Below, piece by piece: positions 23,946-31,928 of a DNA stretch of 64,000 bases. Both the position numbers and the translations under genes were made by a program. Under the pieces are notes generated by a model. The model made no database searches, was not told where the DNA came from, and worked only from the letters and a program-made list of their open reading frames with translations. Source of the stretch: JAXLVB01 sp046329195 (GTDB lineage Bacteria; Bacteroidota; Bacteroidia; Cytophagales; Spirosomataceae); the NCBI GenBank assembly GCA_046329195.1, contig JAXLVB010000002.1:2480001-2544000 (forward strand), written 5' to 3'. Position 1 is the first letter of the stretch. The number at the start of each line of letters is the position of its first letter.

Positions 23946-25003
23946 ACAGTTAATTCTATTTTTATGTTTACGGAAAAGCGCTCCTCTTCAGTTTGGATTT
24001 TCATTTCATGCCGTTGAGGATAATATAGTTGAAGACGCCGACTAACATTGTCGAGGCCTATACCCGAACTACCTTCTTCTTCGTATTCACTTTCAAAAAG
24101 TTGATTGCTACTTTCAAAAAGTAAGGTATTACCGATGACGTTAATAGCGAAAGTTAGAGGGGCAGATTTAGTAGCATGTACGCCGTACTTAAACGCATTT
24201 TCGACAAATGGGATAAAAAGCAATGGCTCAATCATTATCTTATCAATATCACCTGTTATGTCAAACCGAACATAATGCGGCTCGCTCATGCGAAGTTTTT
24301 GTAAGTCAATATAGTCTTGCAAATGCTGAATTTCTTTGCGGAGAGGCACAGTATCGGCCTTTGACTGATACAACATGTACCTCAAAATACTCGACAGCTT
24401 AATAACAATGTCTTCGGCGTTGTCTGATTTTTTGCGAATTAATGACCGAATATTATTCAGCGTATTAAACAAAAAATGGGGGCTAATCTGCAACTTAAGT
24501 ACTTCTAACTCGGCAGTAAGTTTTTCAAATTCTATTTGTTTTTGCTGCTCTTGCTGCTCTTGCTGATGTTTGGTTAAAGCCATGGAAGTACTTACTACAA
24601 TAGCTATCACGTAGTAAAAAAGTAAGCCTAGAACCAACGGCATCGGAATAATACCTCTAAAAAAGACCCCTCTCCCTCCTATATCAAAATCACCTTTGAA
24701 TATGATTTTGAAATACATTACTTCAAAAATAAGCAAGACAAGTAAGCCCAAAATGATGATAAACCAAAAACGAAACGTGTTTTTGGTTGAAATCCATCGT
24801 GGGGTGAGTTGGTAATAGTTGACATAAAATAACACGACTATTCCTGCATCTGTTATCATTTTGGGCCATACCAATATGAGTAAATATTCGGCCGGAAGAT
24901 TTAGATAAAAGGGGGATACATAAAACGGCAGCAAGACCGCTGCCAGCCATAAAATGACATGAAGCCATAGTGTTGTCTTATGTTTGAACAGGGTATTTTT
25001 CAT
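23942..25003 (-). CDS. LytS/YehU-type sensor histidine kinase
   Basis: 353 aa. Four hydrophobic helices fill the N-terminal 145 residues (HVILWLAAVLLPF, LLILVWPKMI, FWFIIILGLLVLLIF, PLVLGLLFYYVIAIV), with little periplasmic sequence. A glutamine-rich coiled coil (HQQEQQEQQKQIEFEKL, about 151-167) leads into the His_kinase domain with the phosphorylated His in LQISPHFLFNTLNNIRSL (about residue 184). The ATP-binding part has IEPLLFIPFVENAFKYG (N box) and GSSGIGLDNVSRRLQLYY (G box). This intramembrane-sensing layout is common in Bacteroidota and often senses envelope or membrane states. It forms an overlapping pair with the LytTR regulator. Confidence 0.94.
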   Translation of the reverse strand: MKNTLFKHKTTLWLHVILWLAAVLLPFYVSPFYLNLPAEYLLILVWPKMITDAGIVVLFYVNYYQLTPRWISTKNTFRFWFIIILGLLVLLIFEVMYFKIIFKGDFDIGGRGVFFRGIIPMPLVLGLLFYYVIAIVVSTSMALTKHQQEQQEQQKQIEFEKLTAELEVLKLQISPHFLFNTLNNIRSLIRKKSDNAEDIVIKLSSILRYMLYQSKADTVPLRKEIQHLQDYIDLQKLRMSEPHYVRFDITGDIDKIMIEPLLFIPFVENAFKYGVHATKSAPLTFAINVIGNTLLFESSNQLFESEYEEEGSSGIGLDNVSRRLQLYYPQRHEMKIQTEEERFSVNIKIELTV

Positions 25004-25103
25004 TGCGTGCTAAGTGTTGCACAAAAATAGCAACTAATTATACATCCATTTCGCATCATTTCTACACAGTTTCGGAACACTTATACACATTCCAATTACC
25101 CTG

Positions 25104-25112
25104 TAATCTTTG
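25104..25112 (+). promoter_or_regulatory. Possible -7 region of the small-protein/barrel operon
   Basis: TAATCTTTG resembles the Bacteroidota -7 TAnnTTTG but with one extra base, 60 bases before the first gene. Two sequences resembling half of a LytTR site lie at 25066-25074 (ACAGTTTCG) and 25114-25122 (ATAGTTTTG). Their 48-base spacing is not that of a classical pair, so this is weak. Confidence 0.3.
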
Positions 25113-25171
25113 GATAGTTTTGTTCGTCTTTATCACAAAATCAATTTTTTAAATTAAACAAACACAACACA

Positions 25172-25555
25172 ATGAAAAAGACAATCAGTGTAATTGCCAT
25201 TGCTCTTATAGCAAGTGTATCTGCTTATGCACAGCGCCCTGCTGATGCCAGCTATGAAAAATTCAAAAGCCTAAGCCCTGAGCAACAAGCGCAGATTCAG
25301 GCAAAACGAGCCGAAGCTCGTACTAAATGGGAAGCCATGACACCTGAACAGCGTACAGCCATCCGTGAAAAAATGACACAACAAGGAGGTAACCCATACG
25401 CAGCGTATGGACGAGGAAGTGCAGCACAATTTAACAGCCTTTCGCCTGAAAAGCAGGCAGAAATCAATGCGATGAGAGAAAAAATAAAGGCAATGACCCC
25501 CGAAGAACGTAAAACGTACTTCCAAAATGGTGGTGGGCGCCCACGCAGAGGTTAA
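25172..25555 (+). CDS. Small exported protein with repeated S/T-P-E-x-(Q/R) motifs
   Basis: 127 aa. The signal peptide MKKTISVIAIALIASVSAYA is cleaved before QRPAD. The mature protein is helical and highly charged, built on a repeated motif: SPEQQAQIQAKRAEARTKW, TPEQRTAIREKM, SPEKQAEINAMREKIKAM and TPEERKTYFQ. The pattern recalls LTxxQ/Spy-CpxP-like periplasmic chaperone or sensor helices, although no exact LTxxQ motif is present, so the relation is a guess. The C-terminus is GGGRPRRG. It is first gene of a run divergent from the LytS/LytTR pair; the second protein ends with the same kind of motif (TPEERKKIQAM). Confidence 0.8.
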   Translation: MKKTISVIAIALIASVSAYAQRPADASYEKFKSLSPEQQAQIQAKRAEARTKWEAMTPEQRTAIREKMTQQGGNPYAAYGRGSAAQFNSLSPEKQAEINAMREKIKAMTPEERKTYFQNGGGRPRRG

Positions 25556-25621
25556 TTTCAAGATTTGCCTGGGGCATGACAAATATGACCATGCCCCATT
25601 CTTTTCAAACAGACATCTACA

Positions 25622-25885
25622 ATGAAGCAACAGTTCATCACACTCGTATTCGTGGGTATATGTAGCAGTTGGGCTTTTGCCCAAAAACCAAGTCAACAAA
25701 GACCTTCAGAGGCTCAGTTCGATTCCGTTAGCTACAAGCCAAGGGGAGAATCTAAATCACATCGGGCTTTTTTTGAGAACTTAACACCTGAAGAACGGAA
25801 AAAAATTCAGGCTATGTCAGTAGAGCAAAGACGAAAATACTTGTACAGCAAAGGATTAAGAAGGCCAAGAAGTTATAAAAACTAA
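25622..25885 (+). CDS. Small exported protein with TPEER motif, paralogue-like to the preceding gene
   Basis: 87 aa. The signal peptide (about residues 1-20, ending SWAFA) precedes a basic, disordered linker (QKPSQQRPSEAQF) and one motif unit FFENLTPEERKKIQAMSVEQRRKYLYSKG, ending in a basic tail RRPRSYKN. The motif matches the units of the upstream 127-aa protein, so the two probably act on the same partner. Its stop is eight bases before the ATG of the barrel gene, indicating one transcript. Function unknown. Confidence 0.78.
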   Translation: MKQQFITLVFVGICSSWAFAQKPSQQRPSEAQFDSVSYKPRGESKSHRAFFENLTPEERKKIQAMSVEQRRKYLYSKGLRRPRSYKN

Positions 25886-25893
25886 CCATCATC

Positions 25894-26871
25894 ATGACAA
25901 AAAACATCATTCTCTGTGCGGCTTTATTGGTGAGCTCGCTTACAGGTTTTTCACAAAGTCAACTGAACGACAGCTTTTTAGATAGCTTGGTAACTTATTT
26001 TGACCAAAGTGAATCGCCTCGCCATTTTCTTTCTGTCCGAGCTAAATACACCAATAGAGCTCTTTTTGCTGGACGAGACTTTGGCACCACTCAGTCGCTG
26101 GTCATGCCGAGTGTGTCGTATTGGCATAAGTCAGGATTTTATGCCGATTTCACAGGCTATCTATACAGCCAAAGTACGCCTAAGTATCAGTTCAGTAACG
26201 TGTCGCTGGGATATATGGGTTCTTTAAACTCCCAATTTATGTTTTCTCTCGAATATGGACGTTCGTTTGCTGCATCAAAAGACATATCTACCGCTTTGGC
26301 CAATAGTATTTCGGTGCAGGGAAATTTTACCCATCACAAGCTCTCAGCCTCACTTAGTTATTCTTACTATTTTGATAATACTCAAACTTCGAGTCTTTTG
26401 GTGCCGAGCGTAGGGTTGAATTTTAGCACCAAAAAAATAGGCTTCATTGATAAAATTACTATCCAACCCAACCTCAATGCTATGTTTGGGAACACCAATA
26501 GTTTTTTGAATACGTATAGTTTTACAGTTCCAACGGCATCAGATAGTAGTGGTACACCAACATGGGGAAGTGGACCACCTCCTTGGGTAAAAGCGGATTC
26601 AAGCCAAATAGGACAAAGACCAAGTTGGGTAACAAGTGGAGGGCGACCCCAATGGGGCAGCGGTAATCCCTACCTTACGACTTCTCAAAGTACGTTTGGA
26701 TTGCTGTCAGTAGGACTTTCAGTGCCAGTGGTTATCAAGGTAAAACAAACTACGGTTACCTTTACGCCCAATTTGACTAAAGCTTTTGCTTCCAATATGT
26801 ATGAACAAGTAATAGCAAAACCACAATTTAATTTTTCGATTGGGCTCAGTCATAGCTTTGGATGGAAGTAG
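25894..26871 (+). CDS. Outer-membrane beta-barrel protein
   Basis: 325 aa. The signal peptide (MTKNIILCAALLVSSLTGFS, then QSQ) is followed by alternating amphipathic strands ending in aromatic residues (HFLSVRAKYTNRALF, SLVMPSVSYWHKSGFYADF, ISVQGNFTHHKLSASLSYSYYF, GLLSVGLSVPVVIK) and a final strand FNFSIGLSHSFGWK, all typical of an outer-membrane barrel. Between strands, at about residues 215-255, lies an unusual low-complexity loop rich in Pro, Trp, Ser and Gly (GTPTWGSGPPPWVKADSSQ; RPSWVTSGGRPQWGSG). It is likely an extracellular or periplasmic loop. Third gene of the operon with the two small exported proteins. Role unknown. Confidence 0.82.
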   Translation: MTKNIILCAALLVSSLTGFSQSQLNDSFLDSLVTYFDQSESPRHFLSVRAKYTNRALFAGRDFGTTQSLVMPSVSYWHKSGFYADFTGYLYSQSTPKYQFSNVSLGYMGSLNSQFMFSLEYGRSFAASKDISTALANSISVQGNFTHHKLSASLSYSYYFDNTQTSSLLVPSVGLNFSTKKIGFIDKITIQPNLNAMFGNTNSFLNTYSFTVPTASDSSGTPTWGSGPPPWVKADSSQIGQRPSWVTSGGRPQWGSGNPYLTTSQSTFGLLSVGLSVPVVIKVKQTTVTFTPNLTKAFASNMYEQVIAKPQFNFSIGLSHSFGWK

Positions 26872-26925
26872 TCATTATGCTGCTTTGTTGGTCAACTTTT
26901 CATAAGGTATCATAATAAACATCCT

Positions 26926-28314
26926 TCAACGCCCCAAAGGTATGTTTAACGGCTTTTGGGGAATAGACCACGTACCTTTTTTTAGGTTCACAGTACCGCC
27001 CATTTGTTCTTGAATTACCCTATCAACGACCAGTAGTCCTCGGTTGGCCATATCGTCGAAGGTGTCAAGGCCGTCGTTGGGGAAACCAACACGGGTGCGG
27101 TGAATGTTAAACTTATCAGCAAATTTCCGATTGAAGGCTTTCTCTACGCCTTCTTTCCCCAGCATAAAACCCAACAGCCCACCCCAAGTTGCAGTCGGAT
27201 TGTCGGCATCCCAACCGGCCAAGGTGCCTATTTTGATGGTTTCTTTGATGTCGCCCTCGCCATACCACAAGCTGATGAGGCTGGCTGCGAAATTGATACC
27301 TGCGGCAAAGCAGGCATTGCAATACAGGTTTCGGGAGGTCATGGTGTAGCCATCTGCTTGCTCGACCTGATACCGCTGGTAAAGCTGGTCTCGTACTTGT
27401 TCCCAAGGGATGCCAGCCCGATGTTGGGCTTTTACAAAGTCATACATCTTGGCTGAGTACGAGTGCTTGGGCAAATGCTTTCGAGCTTGGTCGGCCATCC
27501 AATAGATTCGCTGTTTGATGGGTTGGGTATCATCGGTGTAGGAGGCCAATGCGTGCATGATGACATAAAACTCGGCAATCCATTGGGCATTTTCTCGGGC
27601 GGTAGTTTGGATGGGCAACTGCGCCATTTTCAGGGCAATATCAGGGCGGGTGGGGGCCAACAAACCAAATAATTCGGTGGTGAGCTGGGCGTCAATCATC
27701 TCATATTCAGGATTGTTCTTGGGCTCGCTCGTTGCGGGCGGGAGCATCCCACCTTTCATCAAATCCAACGCTTTTTGGTTAGAAACCCACAAAAAGTTTT
27801 CTTCTTCGTGCTTCATATGCTTCAGCCAGCCATCTCTAATCTGCTTACCCGTCAGCATCGAAGTTTGGTTGGTCAGTAGCAGATGCTGGTAAATGTACTC
27901 AATGTCGGTGTCGTCGTCGGCGCCCCAGATTTCGCCTTCGTTTTTAAAGATAAAATCAATGGTAGGCGAAAAATTGCCCGTCAATCCACCTCCTTCAAAG
28001 ATGTTGGGTTGGTCAGGCTTTCCCCAGTTATCTCGGGTATAAAAAGCCCCAGTCTTGATGCTACCGATATTTCCAATTTTGTCCATTTCGGTTACTAACC
28101 CTGTCCAGTTGGCAATGCACTCGCCTAACCAAAATCCGTACAGTTGCTCTTTGTACTTGGCTCGTGAAACGACTTTTTCAGTCTTTTTTGAAACAGGCGG
28201 CTTGCTTAGTGGCGTCGTGGCATTTTGCGCTTGTAGGGATAGGCAACATGAGACAGTAAGCATCAAACCATAGCCGATTACCGATTGGATACGTTTAAAA
28301 TAGGAAGAGTTCAT
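26926..28314 (-). CDS. Exported ADP-ribosylglycohydrolase-family protein
   Basis: 462 aa. A signal peptide (about residues 1-30, ending SLQAQ) indicates export, unusual for a family best known for removing ADP-ribose from cytoplasmic proteins. The ADP-ribosylglycohydrolase fold is supported by the family-typical entry YKEQLYGFWLGECIANWTG, the acidic metal-binding cluster in WGADDDTDIEYIYQHLLL (about residue 138) and the second cluster in AGWDADNPTATWGGLLGFMLG (about residue 370). The length fits the larger secreted branch found in Bacteroidota and Planctomycetes-type genomes, which may act on sugars or nucleosides outside the cytoplasm. Substrate unknown. Convergent with the barrel gene. Confidence 0.88.
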   Translation of the reverse strand: MNSSYFKRIQSVIGYGLMLTVSCCLSLQAQNATTPLSKPPVSKKTEKVVSRAKYKEQLYGFWLGECIANWTGLVTEMDKIGNIGSIKTGAFYTRDNWGKPDQPNIFEGGGLTGNFSPTIDFIFKNEGEIWGADDDTDIEYIYQHLLLTNQTSMLTGKQIRDGWLKHMKHEEENFLWVSNQKALDLMKGGMLPPATSEPKNNPEYEMIDAQLTTELFGLLAPTRPDIALKMAQLPIQTTARENAQWIAEFYVIMHALASYTDDTQPIKQRIYWMADQARKHLPKHSYSAKMYDFVKAQHRAGIPWEQVRDQLYQRYQVEQADGYTMTSRNLYCNACFAAGINFAASLISLWYGEGDIKETIKIGTLAGWDADNPTATWGGLLGFMLGKEGVEKAFNRKFADKFNIHRTRVGFPNDGLDTFDDMANRGLLVVDRVIQEQMGGTVNLKKGTWSIPQKPLNIPLGR

Positions 28315-28665
28315 GTGAAAGAAGACAAAGTATGTTGGGTTTAGAAAAGGCTATGGAGCCAATCACCAAAAGTGGAGGCACAATCTACCAAAAAGATTTG
28401 GTTTTTGCCCAAAGGATAGGTACCGCTCATTAAAACAAGGCTGGAGCGCTGGGGAAGAAGTCGTTTGTGCCAATCGGCTTTTGAACTTTATAAAAGTTCC
28501 GAATTTACATAAATGTGATGAAAAGATTGTCATCAGAGGAGTAAATGCAACGACCACAGCAACGACATCGCAAGAGGATGTTGTTGCTGTGGCTATAGAT
28601 GTAAAAACCTGTAAATCAGTCAATAATCCTTGGGCAGTTTTAATGAAAAGGATTGCAACGATTCT
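28315..28665. other. Intergenic region with a long imperfect hairpin
   Basis: 351 bases between two minus-strand genes. The only clear structure is an inverted repeat at 28554-28592: CCACAGCAACGACATC, loop GCAAGAG, GATGTTGTTGCTGTGG (16 bp, one mismatch). It has no T run on either side. It may be a processing element, a weak terminator of the upstream OMP gene, or a copy of a dispersed repeat. Small frames here have no recognisable product. Confidence 0.5.
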
Positions 28666-29328
28666 TTAAAAATCATATCTCACAAAAGCCCCAATATTGT
28701 TTGTGGTGGTGAACGAATCCTTACCAGTCTGGTTCAAATCCATCATCAAGCCTCCTGCCCAACTATGACGCTTCCCCCCCAAGCGCAAGCGTTGGGTGAT
28801 GTTCCAGACGCTAGTCGTTGGGTTGAAAACAGGGAATAATTCGGCCTGAAAAAATCCTTTCCATTGGTTCTTGATGGTGGGTTGGTAACGGAACAATCCG
28901 AACAAATCCAATGAGCCTTCTCGGCGCAAATCAGCTACCCACCATCCAAAAAACATAAAATCACCCTTTTGTTTGAAGTACTGAACACCCAATTTGGGTG
29001 TAAAACCCGAATTCAGAAAAGAGGCCACGGTTACAAAACCTACTCCATTCTTGAAATTGTACGAAACGGCATTGGTTGAGCCAAAAGCAGTGGGTGCGTT
29101 TTGATAATCGGTGCTTGCTCGATTCCGACTGAAAAACAAAAATGGGGTACGCTCATCTTTTGCGTTTTTGAAGTTTTTGAACCACATCAAATCAACGCCT
29201 ATCCGCTTATGACCAGCATAGGTCTCAAGAGATTGGCAAATTGCCATGTTCTTTAGTACGAACATGGCAATCAGGAAAAGAAAAACGTTACGCTTCACTC
29301 GACAAAAGCCCAATTTTGTTGCCTTCAC
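28666..29328 (-). CDS. Small outer-membrane-like protein
   Basis: 220 aa from the ATG at 29328; a GTG at 29298 (VKRNVFLFLIAMFVLKNM) gives a better signal peptide and shortens the overlap with the upstream VOC gene from 41 to 11 bases, so it may be the real start. After cleavage near AICQ the protein alternates short hydrophobic strands with turns (KRIGVDLMWFKNF, AVSYNFKNGVGFVTVASFL, LFGLFRYQPTIKNQWKGFF) and ends NIGAFVRYDF, a barrel-like C-terminus. I do not recognise a family. It lies at the end of a minus-strand run with the VOC and DJ-1/PfpI genes. Confidence 0.7.
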   Translation of the reverse strand: MKATKLGFCRVKRNVFLFLIAMFVLKNMAICQSLETYAGHKRIGVDLMWFKNFKNAKDERTPFLFFSRNRASTDYQNAPTAFGSTNAVSYNFKNGVGFVTVASFLNSGFTPKLGVQYFKQKGDFMFFGWWVADLRREGSLDLFGLFRYQPTIKNQWKGFFQAELFPVFNPTTSVWNITQRLRLGGKRHSWAGGLMMDLNQTGKDSFTTTNNIGAFVRYDF

Positions 29329-29662
29329 TGTCTATGATGACCGCTGCGAAACCAAATTTACCAAGGTTGATTTCAGGAACGAGTACGTTGCCCCCGGCCT
29401 TTTCGACCTTACCAACAGCCTCGCTGAGCTTACCAAAGGCATTGAGGTACAGCACGGGGCCTGCTGTTGTAGGTGTTAAATCTGGGCGTACTACAATAGA
29501 ACCGCCTACGGCTTCGCCTGTGTTGAAGGGAACATTGAACAAAATCAAATCGCCATTACCAAAGGTACCTTTGCGGATATTACCGTTGAAGACAGCGGAA
29601 TAAAACGCAAAGGCTCGCTCCAAATCAAGGGCTGGGATTTCGAACCAATTGATCGCATTCAT
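29288..29662 (-). CDS. VOC-family (glyoxalase/bleomycin resistance fold) protein
   Basis: 124 aa, one vicinal-oxygen-chelate unit pair. It begins MNAINWFEIPALDLERAFAFYSAVF, with Asp-Leu-x-Arg-Ala-x-x-F-Y typical of this fold, and contains GGSIVVRPDLTPTTAGPVLYL, AVGKVEKAGGNVLVPE and FAAVIIDSEGNKIGL. These match the PhnB/YciE-like group of small VOC proteins, many uncharacterised. Cytoplasmic. The stop of the upstream DJ-1/PfpI gene is three bases before its ATG, so they are one operon, perhaps dealing with reactive aldehydes; that is inference. Confidence 0.9.
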   Translation of the reverse strand: MNAINWFEIPALDLERAFAFYSAVFNGNIRKGTFGNGDLILFNVPFNTGEAVGGSIVVRPDLTPTTAGPVLYLNAFGKLSEAVGKVEKAGGNVLVPEINLGKFGFAAVIIDSEGNKIGLLSSEA

Positions 29663-29665
29663 GGC

Positions 29666-30424
29666 TTAGTTGTTGAGAAGTTTTACCACTAATTCTGCTG
29701 CGGCTGCACCGCTGTTTTGCTGTTGACCAGTGACCAGATTACCGTCTTGAATAGCGTACGACGAGAACGGCGCTGCTACTTTAAACGTCGTTCCGGCCAA
29801 TTTCTTGGCTTCGGTTTCGATGCGGTAGGGTTGTATTTTCATCCCAACAGCTTGGTCAGCAAATTCTTCTTCGGCATCGGCAAAACCCGTCCAGGTTTTT
29901 CCGGCCACAATCAGTTCTCCATTTGACTTTTTGGCTTCCAATAGCAATGTAGTTGAGTGACAAACAGCGGCGCTGGGCTTGCCTGCTTCGTAGAAGCCAG
30001 CAAAGAGGTTTTCGAGCACATGGTTTCCCCTAAACGTGTACATAGGGCCTTGCCCACCCACAAAAAAAATCGCATCATAATCCTCAGCTTTGACCTCTGT
30101 CAATTTTTTAGTGTTAGCCAGCATGTCGTTAAACCATTGCTGCTGCATGTAACCCAACGAGATGACATCGTGTGCTGAGTAGCCGCTGGCATCGGTAGGG
30201 TTGGAGTAAGCGTCCATTTCGAGTTTTCCGCCCTCGGTCGAAGCCAATTCAACTTCGTAGCCTGCTTCTTGAAAGACTCTAAGGGGATGCGTCAGTTCGG
30301 CTGCCCAAAAGCCAATCGGCCAGCCTGTTTGGGCAGACACACTTGGCGAGCTGGCTACCATCAAAATTTTGCCTTTGGTAGGCGCTCCATGAAAATGTAC
30401 GTAGCTATTAATTTCTGTTACCAT
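29666..30424 (-). CDS. DJ-1/PfpI-family protein
   Basis: 252 aa from the ATG at 30424 (MVTEINSYVHFHG); an ATG ten codons upstream is less likely. The glutamine amidotransferase-like fold is shown by KGKILMVASSPS, the AELTHPLRVFQEAGYEVELAS segment with the conserved Glu, DYDAIFFVGGQGPMYTF, and the nucleophile elbow AAVCHSTTLLL (Cys about residue 150). This matches Hsp31-like/type 1 glutamine amidotransferase-domain proteins, which act as glyoxalase III or in protein deglycation. It heads the minus-strand operon with the VOC gene and is divergent from an HxlR regulator, a common arrangement for electrophile-responsive genes. Confidence 0.92.
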   Translation of the reverse strand: MVTEINSYVHFHGAPTKGKILMVASSPSVSAQTGWPIGFWAAELTHPLRVFQEAGYEVELASTEGGKLEMDAYSNPTDASGYSAHDVISLGYMQQQWFNDMLANTKKLTEVKAEDYDAIFFVGGQGPMYTFRGNHVLENLFAGFYEAGKPSAAVCHSTTLLLEAKKSNGELIVAGKTWTGFADAEEEFADQAVGMKIQPYRIETEAKKLAGTTFKVAAPFSSYAIQDGNLVTGQQQNSGAAAAELVVKLLNN

Positions 30425-30502
30425 TGTATTGATTGATGATTTTTGATGGTTCAAAATTGGGGCTCGAAACCTCCAAAACCATGTTTACCACCTTTTTGTA
30501 CG

Positions 30503-30524
30503 ATACATACAAAAAAGTATGTAT
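30503..30524. promoter_or_regulatory. Palindromic operator candidate for the HxlR regulator
   Basis: ATACATAC, six A, GTATGTAT: a perfect 8-6-8 inverted repeat in the region between the divergent DJ-1/PfpI and HxlR genes. It covers the place where the -33 element of the HxlR promoter would lie (its -7 is at 30546-30553), so binding should block transcription. HxlR proteins bind such palindromes as dimers; assignment to this regulator is inference. Confidence 0.65.
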
Positions 30525-30545
30525 GCAACTTTGAATCTATACTGC

Positions 30546-30553
30546 TATCTTTG
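30546..30553 (+). promoter_or_regulatory. -7 element of the HxlR gene
   Basis: TATCTTTG is a perfect match to TAnnTTTG, 67 bases before the ATG. No clear TTG at the expected -33 distance, where the palindrome at 30503-30524 ends. Confidence 0.55.
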
Positions 30554-30620
30554 GATAATCTATAGTAAACCACACCTTGCTCAACCTTAGTGGTTTTTTG
30601 AGAACATAACTGATCATCTA

Positions 30621-30968
30621 ATGGGCGACTTCAGATACAACGGTAAGATGTACTACAACCCCGTGGAGTTTGCGATGGACCGAATCGGGGGTACGTGGAA
30701 AATGCCTATTCTGTGGCGTTTGAAAGACCGAGTAATGCGCTATAGCGAATTGCAAAAAGACATCCCTCACATCTCACAAAAGATGCTTACGACCCAGCTG
30801 AGAGAGTTGGAAGAGGATGGTTTTATTCTTAGAAAGGTCTATCCAGTAGTGCCACCCAAAACCGAATATACCATCACCGAAAGGGGCTTAAAAGCAATAG
30901 AAGTGGTGAAAGTGATAAGAGCGTATGGGTTGGAGCTGATGAAAGAAATGGAGGTACTTGACACCTGA
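30621..30968 (+). CDS. HxlR-family transcriptional regulator
   Basis: 115 aa winged-helix protein of the HxlR family, which act as dimers sensing electrophiles, quinones or aldehydes. Family signatures: NPVEFAMDRIGGTWKMPILWRL at the start, RYSELQKDIPHISQKMLTTQLRELEEDGFI as the recognition region, and RKVYPVVPPKTEYTITERG in the wing. The usual sensing cysteine near the N-terminus (as in YodB) is absent; residues 8-12 read GKMYYNP, so a cysteine switch is unlikely here. It probably controls itself and the divergent DJ-1/PfpI-VOC operon through the palindrome at 30503-30524. Confidence 0.93.
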   Translation: MGDFRYNGKMYYNPVEFAMDRIGGTWKMPILWRLKDRVMRYSELQKDIPHISQKMLTTQLRELEEDGFILRKVYPVVPPKTEYTITERGLKAIEVVKVIRAYGLELMKEMEVLDT

Positions 30969-31049
30969 TACCAAGTGGCTGAACGTATTTGAAAACTAAT
31001 AAATTGGTCCCCTCTTCATTGCTAAAACACAACCGTAGCACTAACTCAA

Positions 31050-31850
31050 ATGTCAACCATCGAAATTGCGATAACACACATAGATACAGCCTGTATTTTG
31101 CTAGAAATCAATGGATTTCGGATTCTTACAGACCCCACTTTAGACCAAGCGGGTAAGCTGTATCATCATGGTTTTGGGTCGGTGTCACGAAAAACGGAGA
31201 ATCCTGCCTTAGACCAAGTTACCTTAAACGACATTGACTTGGTACTGTTGAGCCATCATCAACACAAAGATAATTTTGACCATAAAGGCAAAGAATTCAC
31301 TAAAACAGTTGCAAGGGTGATTTCTACCATACCAGCTAGCAAAGCCATGCCAGGGGTAATCGGCTTAGCTGATTGGGAGACCTACGAACTGAGTACTTCT
31401 CCATTAGGTATTGTTAAAATAACCGCCACGCCTGCCCAGCACCATCCTTGGTGGCTCCCTGCTTTCTTTGCAGGGAAAGTCATTGGCTTTATCATCGAAT
31501 TTGACGGTCAAAAAAACGGCGCTATTTACATTTCGGGTGATACGGTTTATTTTGACGGAATTCCTCAAATTGCCAAGCGCTATAACGTGGACATCGGCAT
31601 TTTTCATGTTGGTTCGGCCCAATTTCCTTACCTAACTGGTTTTGGACAATATACAATGGATAGCAAAGACCTGCTGAAAGCCATAAAGGTGCTCAATCCG
31701 AACACAATTATTCCGATTCATCATAAGGGATGGACGCATTTTAAAGAATCGGAAGCTTCGTTGAGGGCAACATTGAACGCCGAGGAGGACATCAACAAAA
31801 AAACTGTCTTTTTGAAATCGGGCGAGCCAACTAGTCTTGCGTTTCATTAA
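31050..31850 (+). CDS. MBL-fold metallo-hydrolase (UlaG-like group)
   Basis: 266 aa metallo-beta-lactamase fold, single domain, no signal peptide. Motifs: the strand pair ITHIDTACILLEINGFRILTDP typical of UlaG-like proteins; LLSHHQHKDNFD in place of HxHxDH; ATPAQHHP; GFIIEFDG and YISGDTVYFDG; and NTIIPIHHKGWTHF near the end. The HxHxDN version of the first motif replaces the last metal-binding His with Asn, which I believe marks a subgroup with an S-H-x-Q-H-x-D-N pattern. Activity unknown. The next gene begins 78 bases later on the same strand. Confidence 0.87.
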   Translation: MSTIEIAITHIDTACILLEINGFRILTDPTLDQAGKLYHHGFGSVSRKTENPALDQVTLNDIDLVLLSHHQHKDNFDHKGKEFTKTVARVISTIPASKAMPGVIGLADWETYELSTSPLGIVKITATPAQHHPWWLPAFFAGKVIGFIIEFDGQKNGAIYISGDTVYFDGIPQIAKRYNVDIGIFHVGSAQFPYLTGFGQYTMDSKDLLKAIKVLNPNTIIPIHHKGWTHFKESEASLRATLNAEEDINKKTVFLKSGEPTSLAFH

Positions 31851-31928
31851 ATGGAGCTACTAAAACAATGCGTAGATTGGCATGAAAATTCGTTTTTTGA
31901 AGAGAAAGAAGACTTTTGAATCGGTACG

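Noticed and set aside
28363..28669. Two overlapping short ORFs on opposite strands
   Set aside because: Low complexity generated by the hairpin; no start context or family resemblance.
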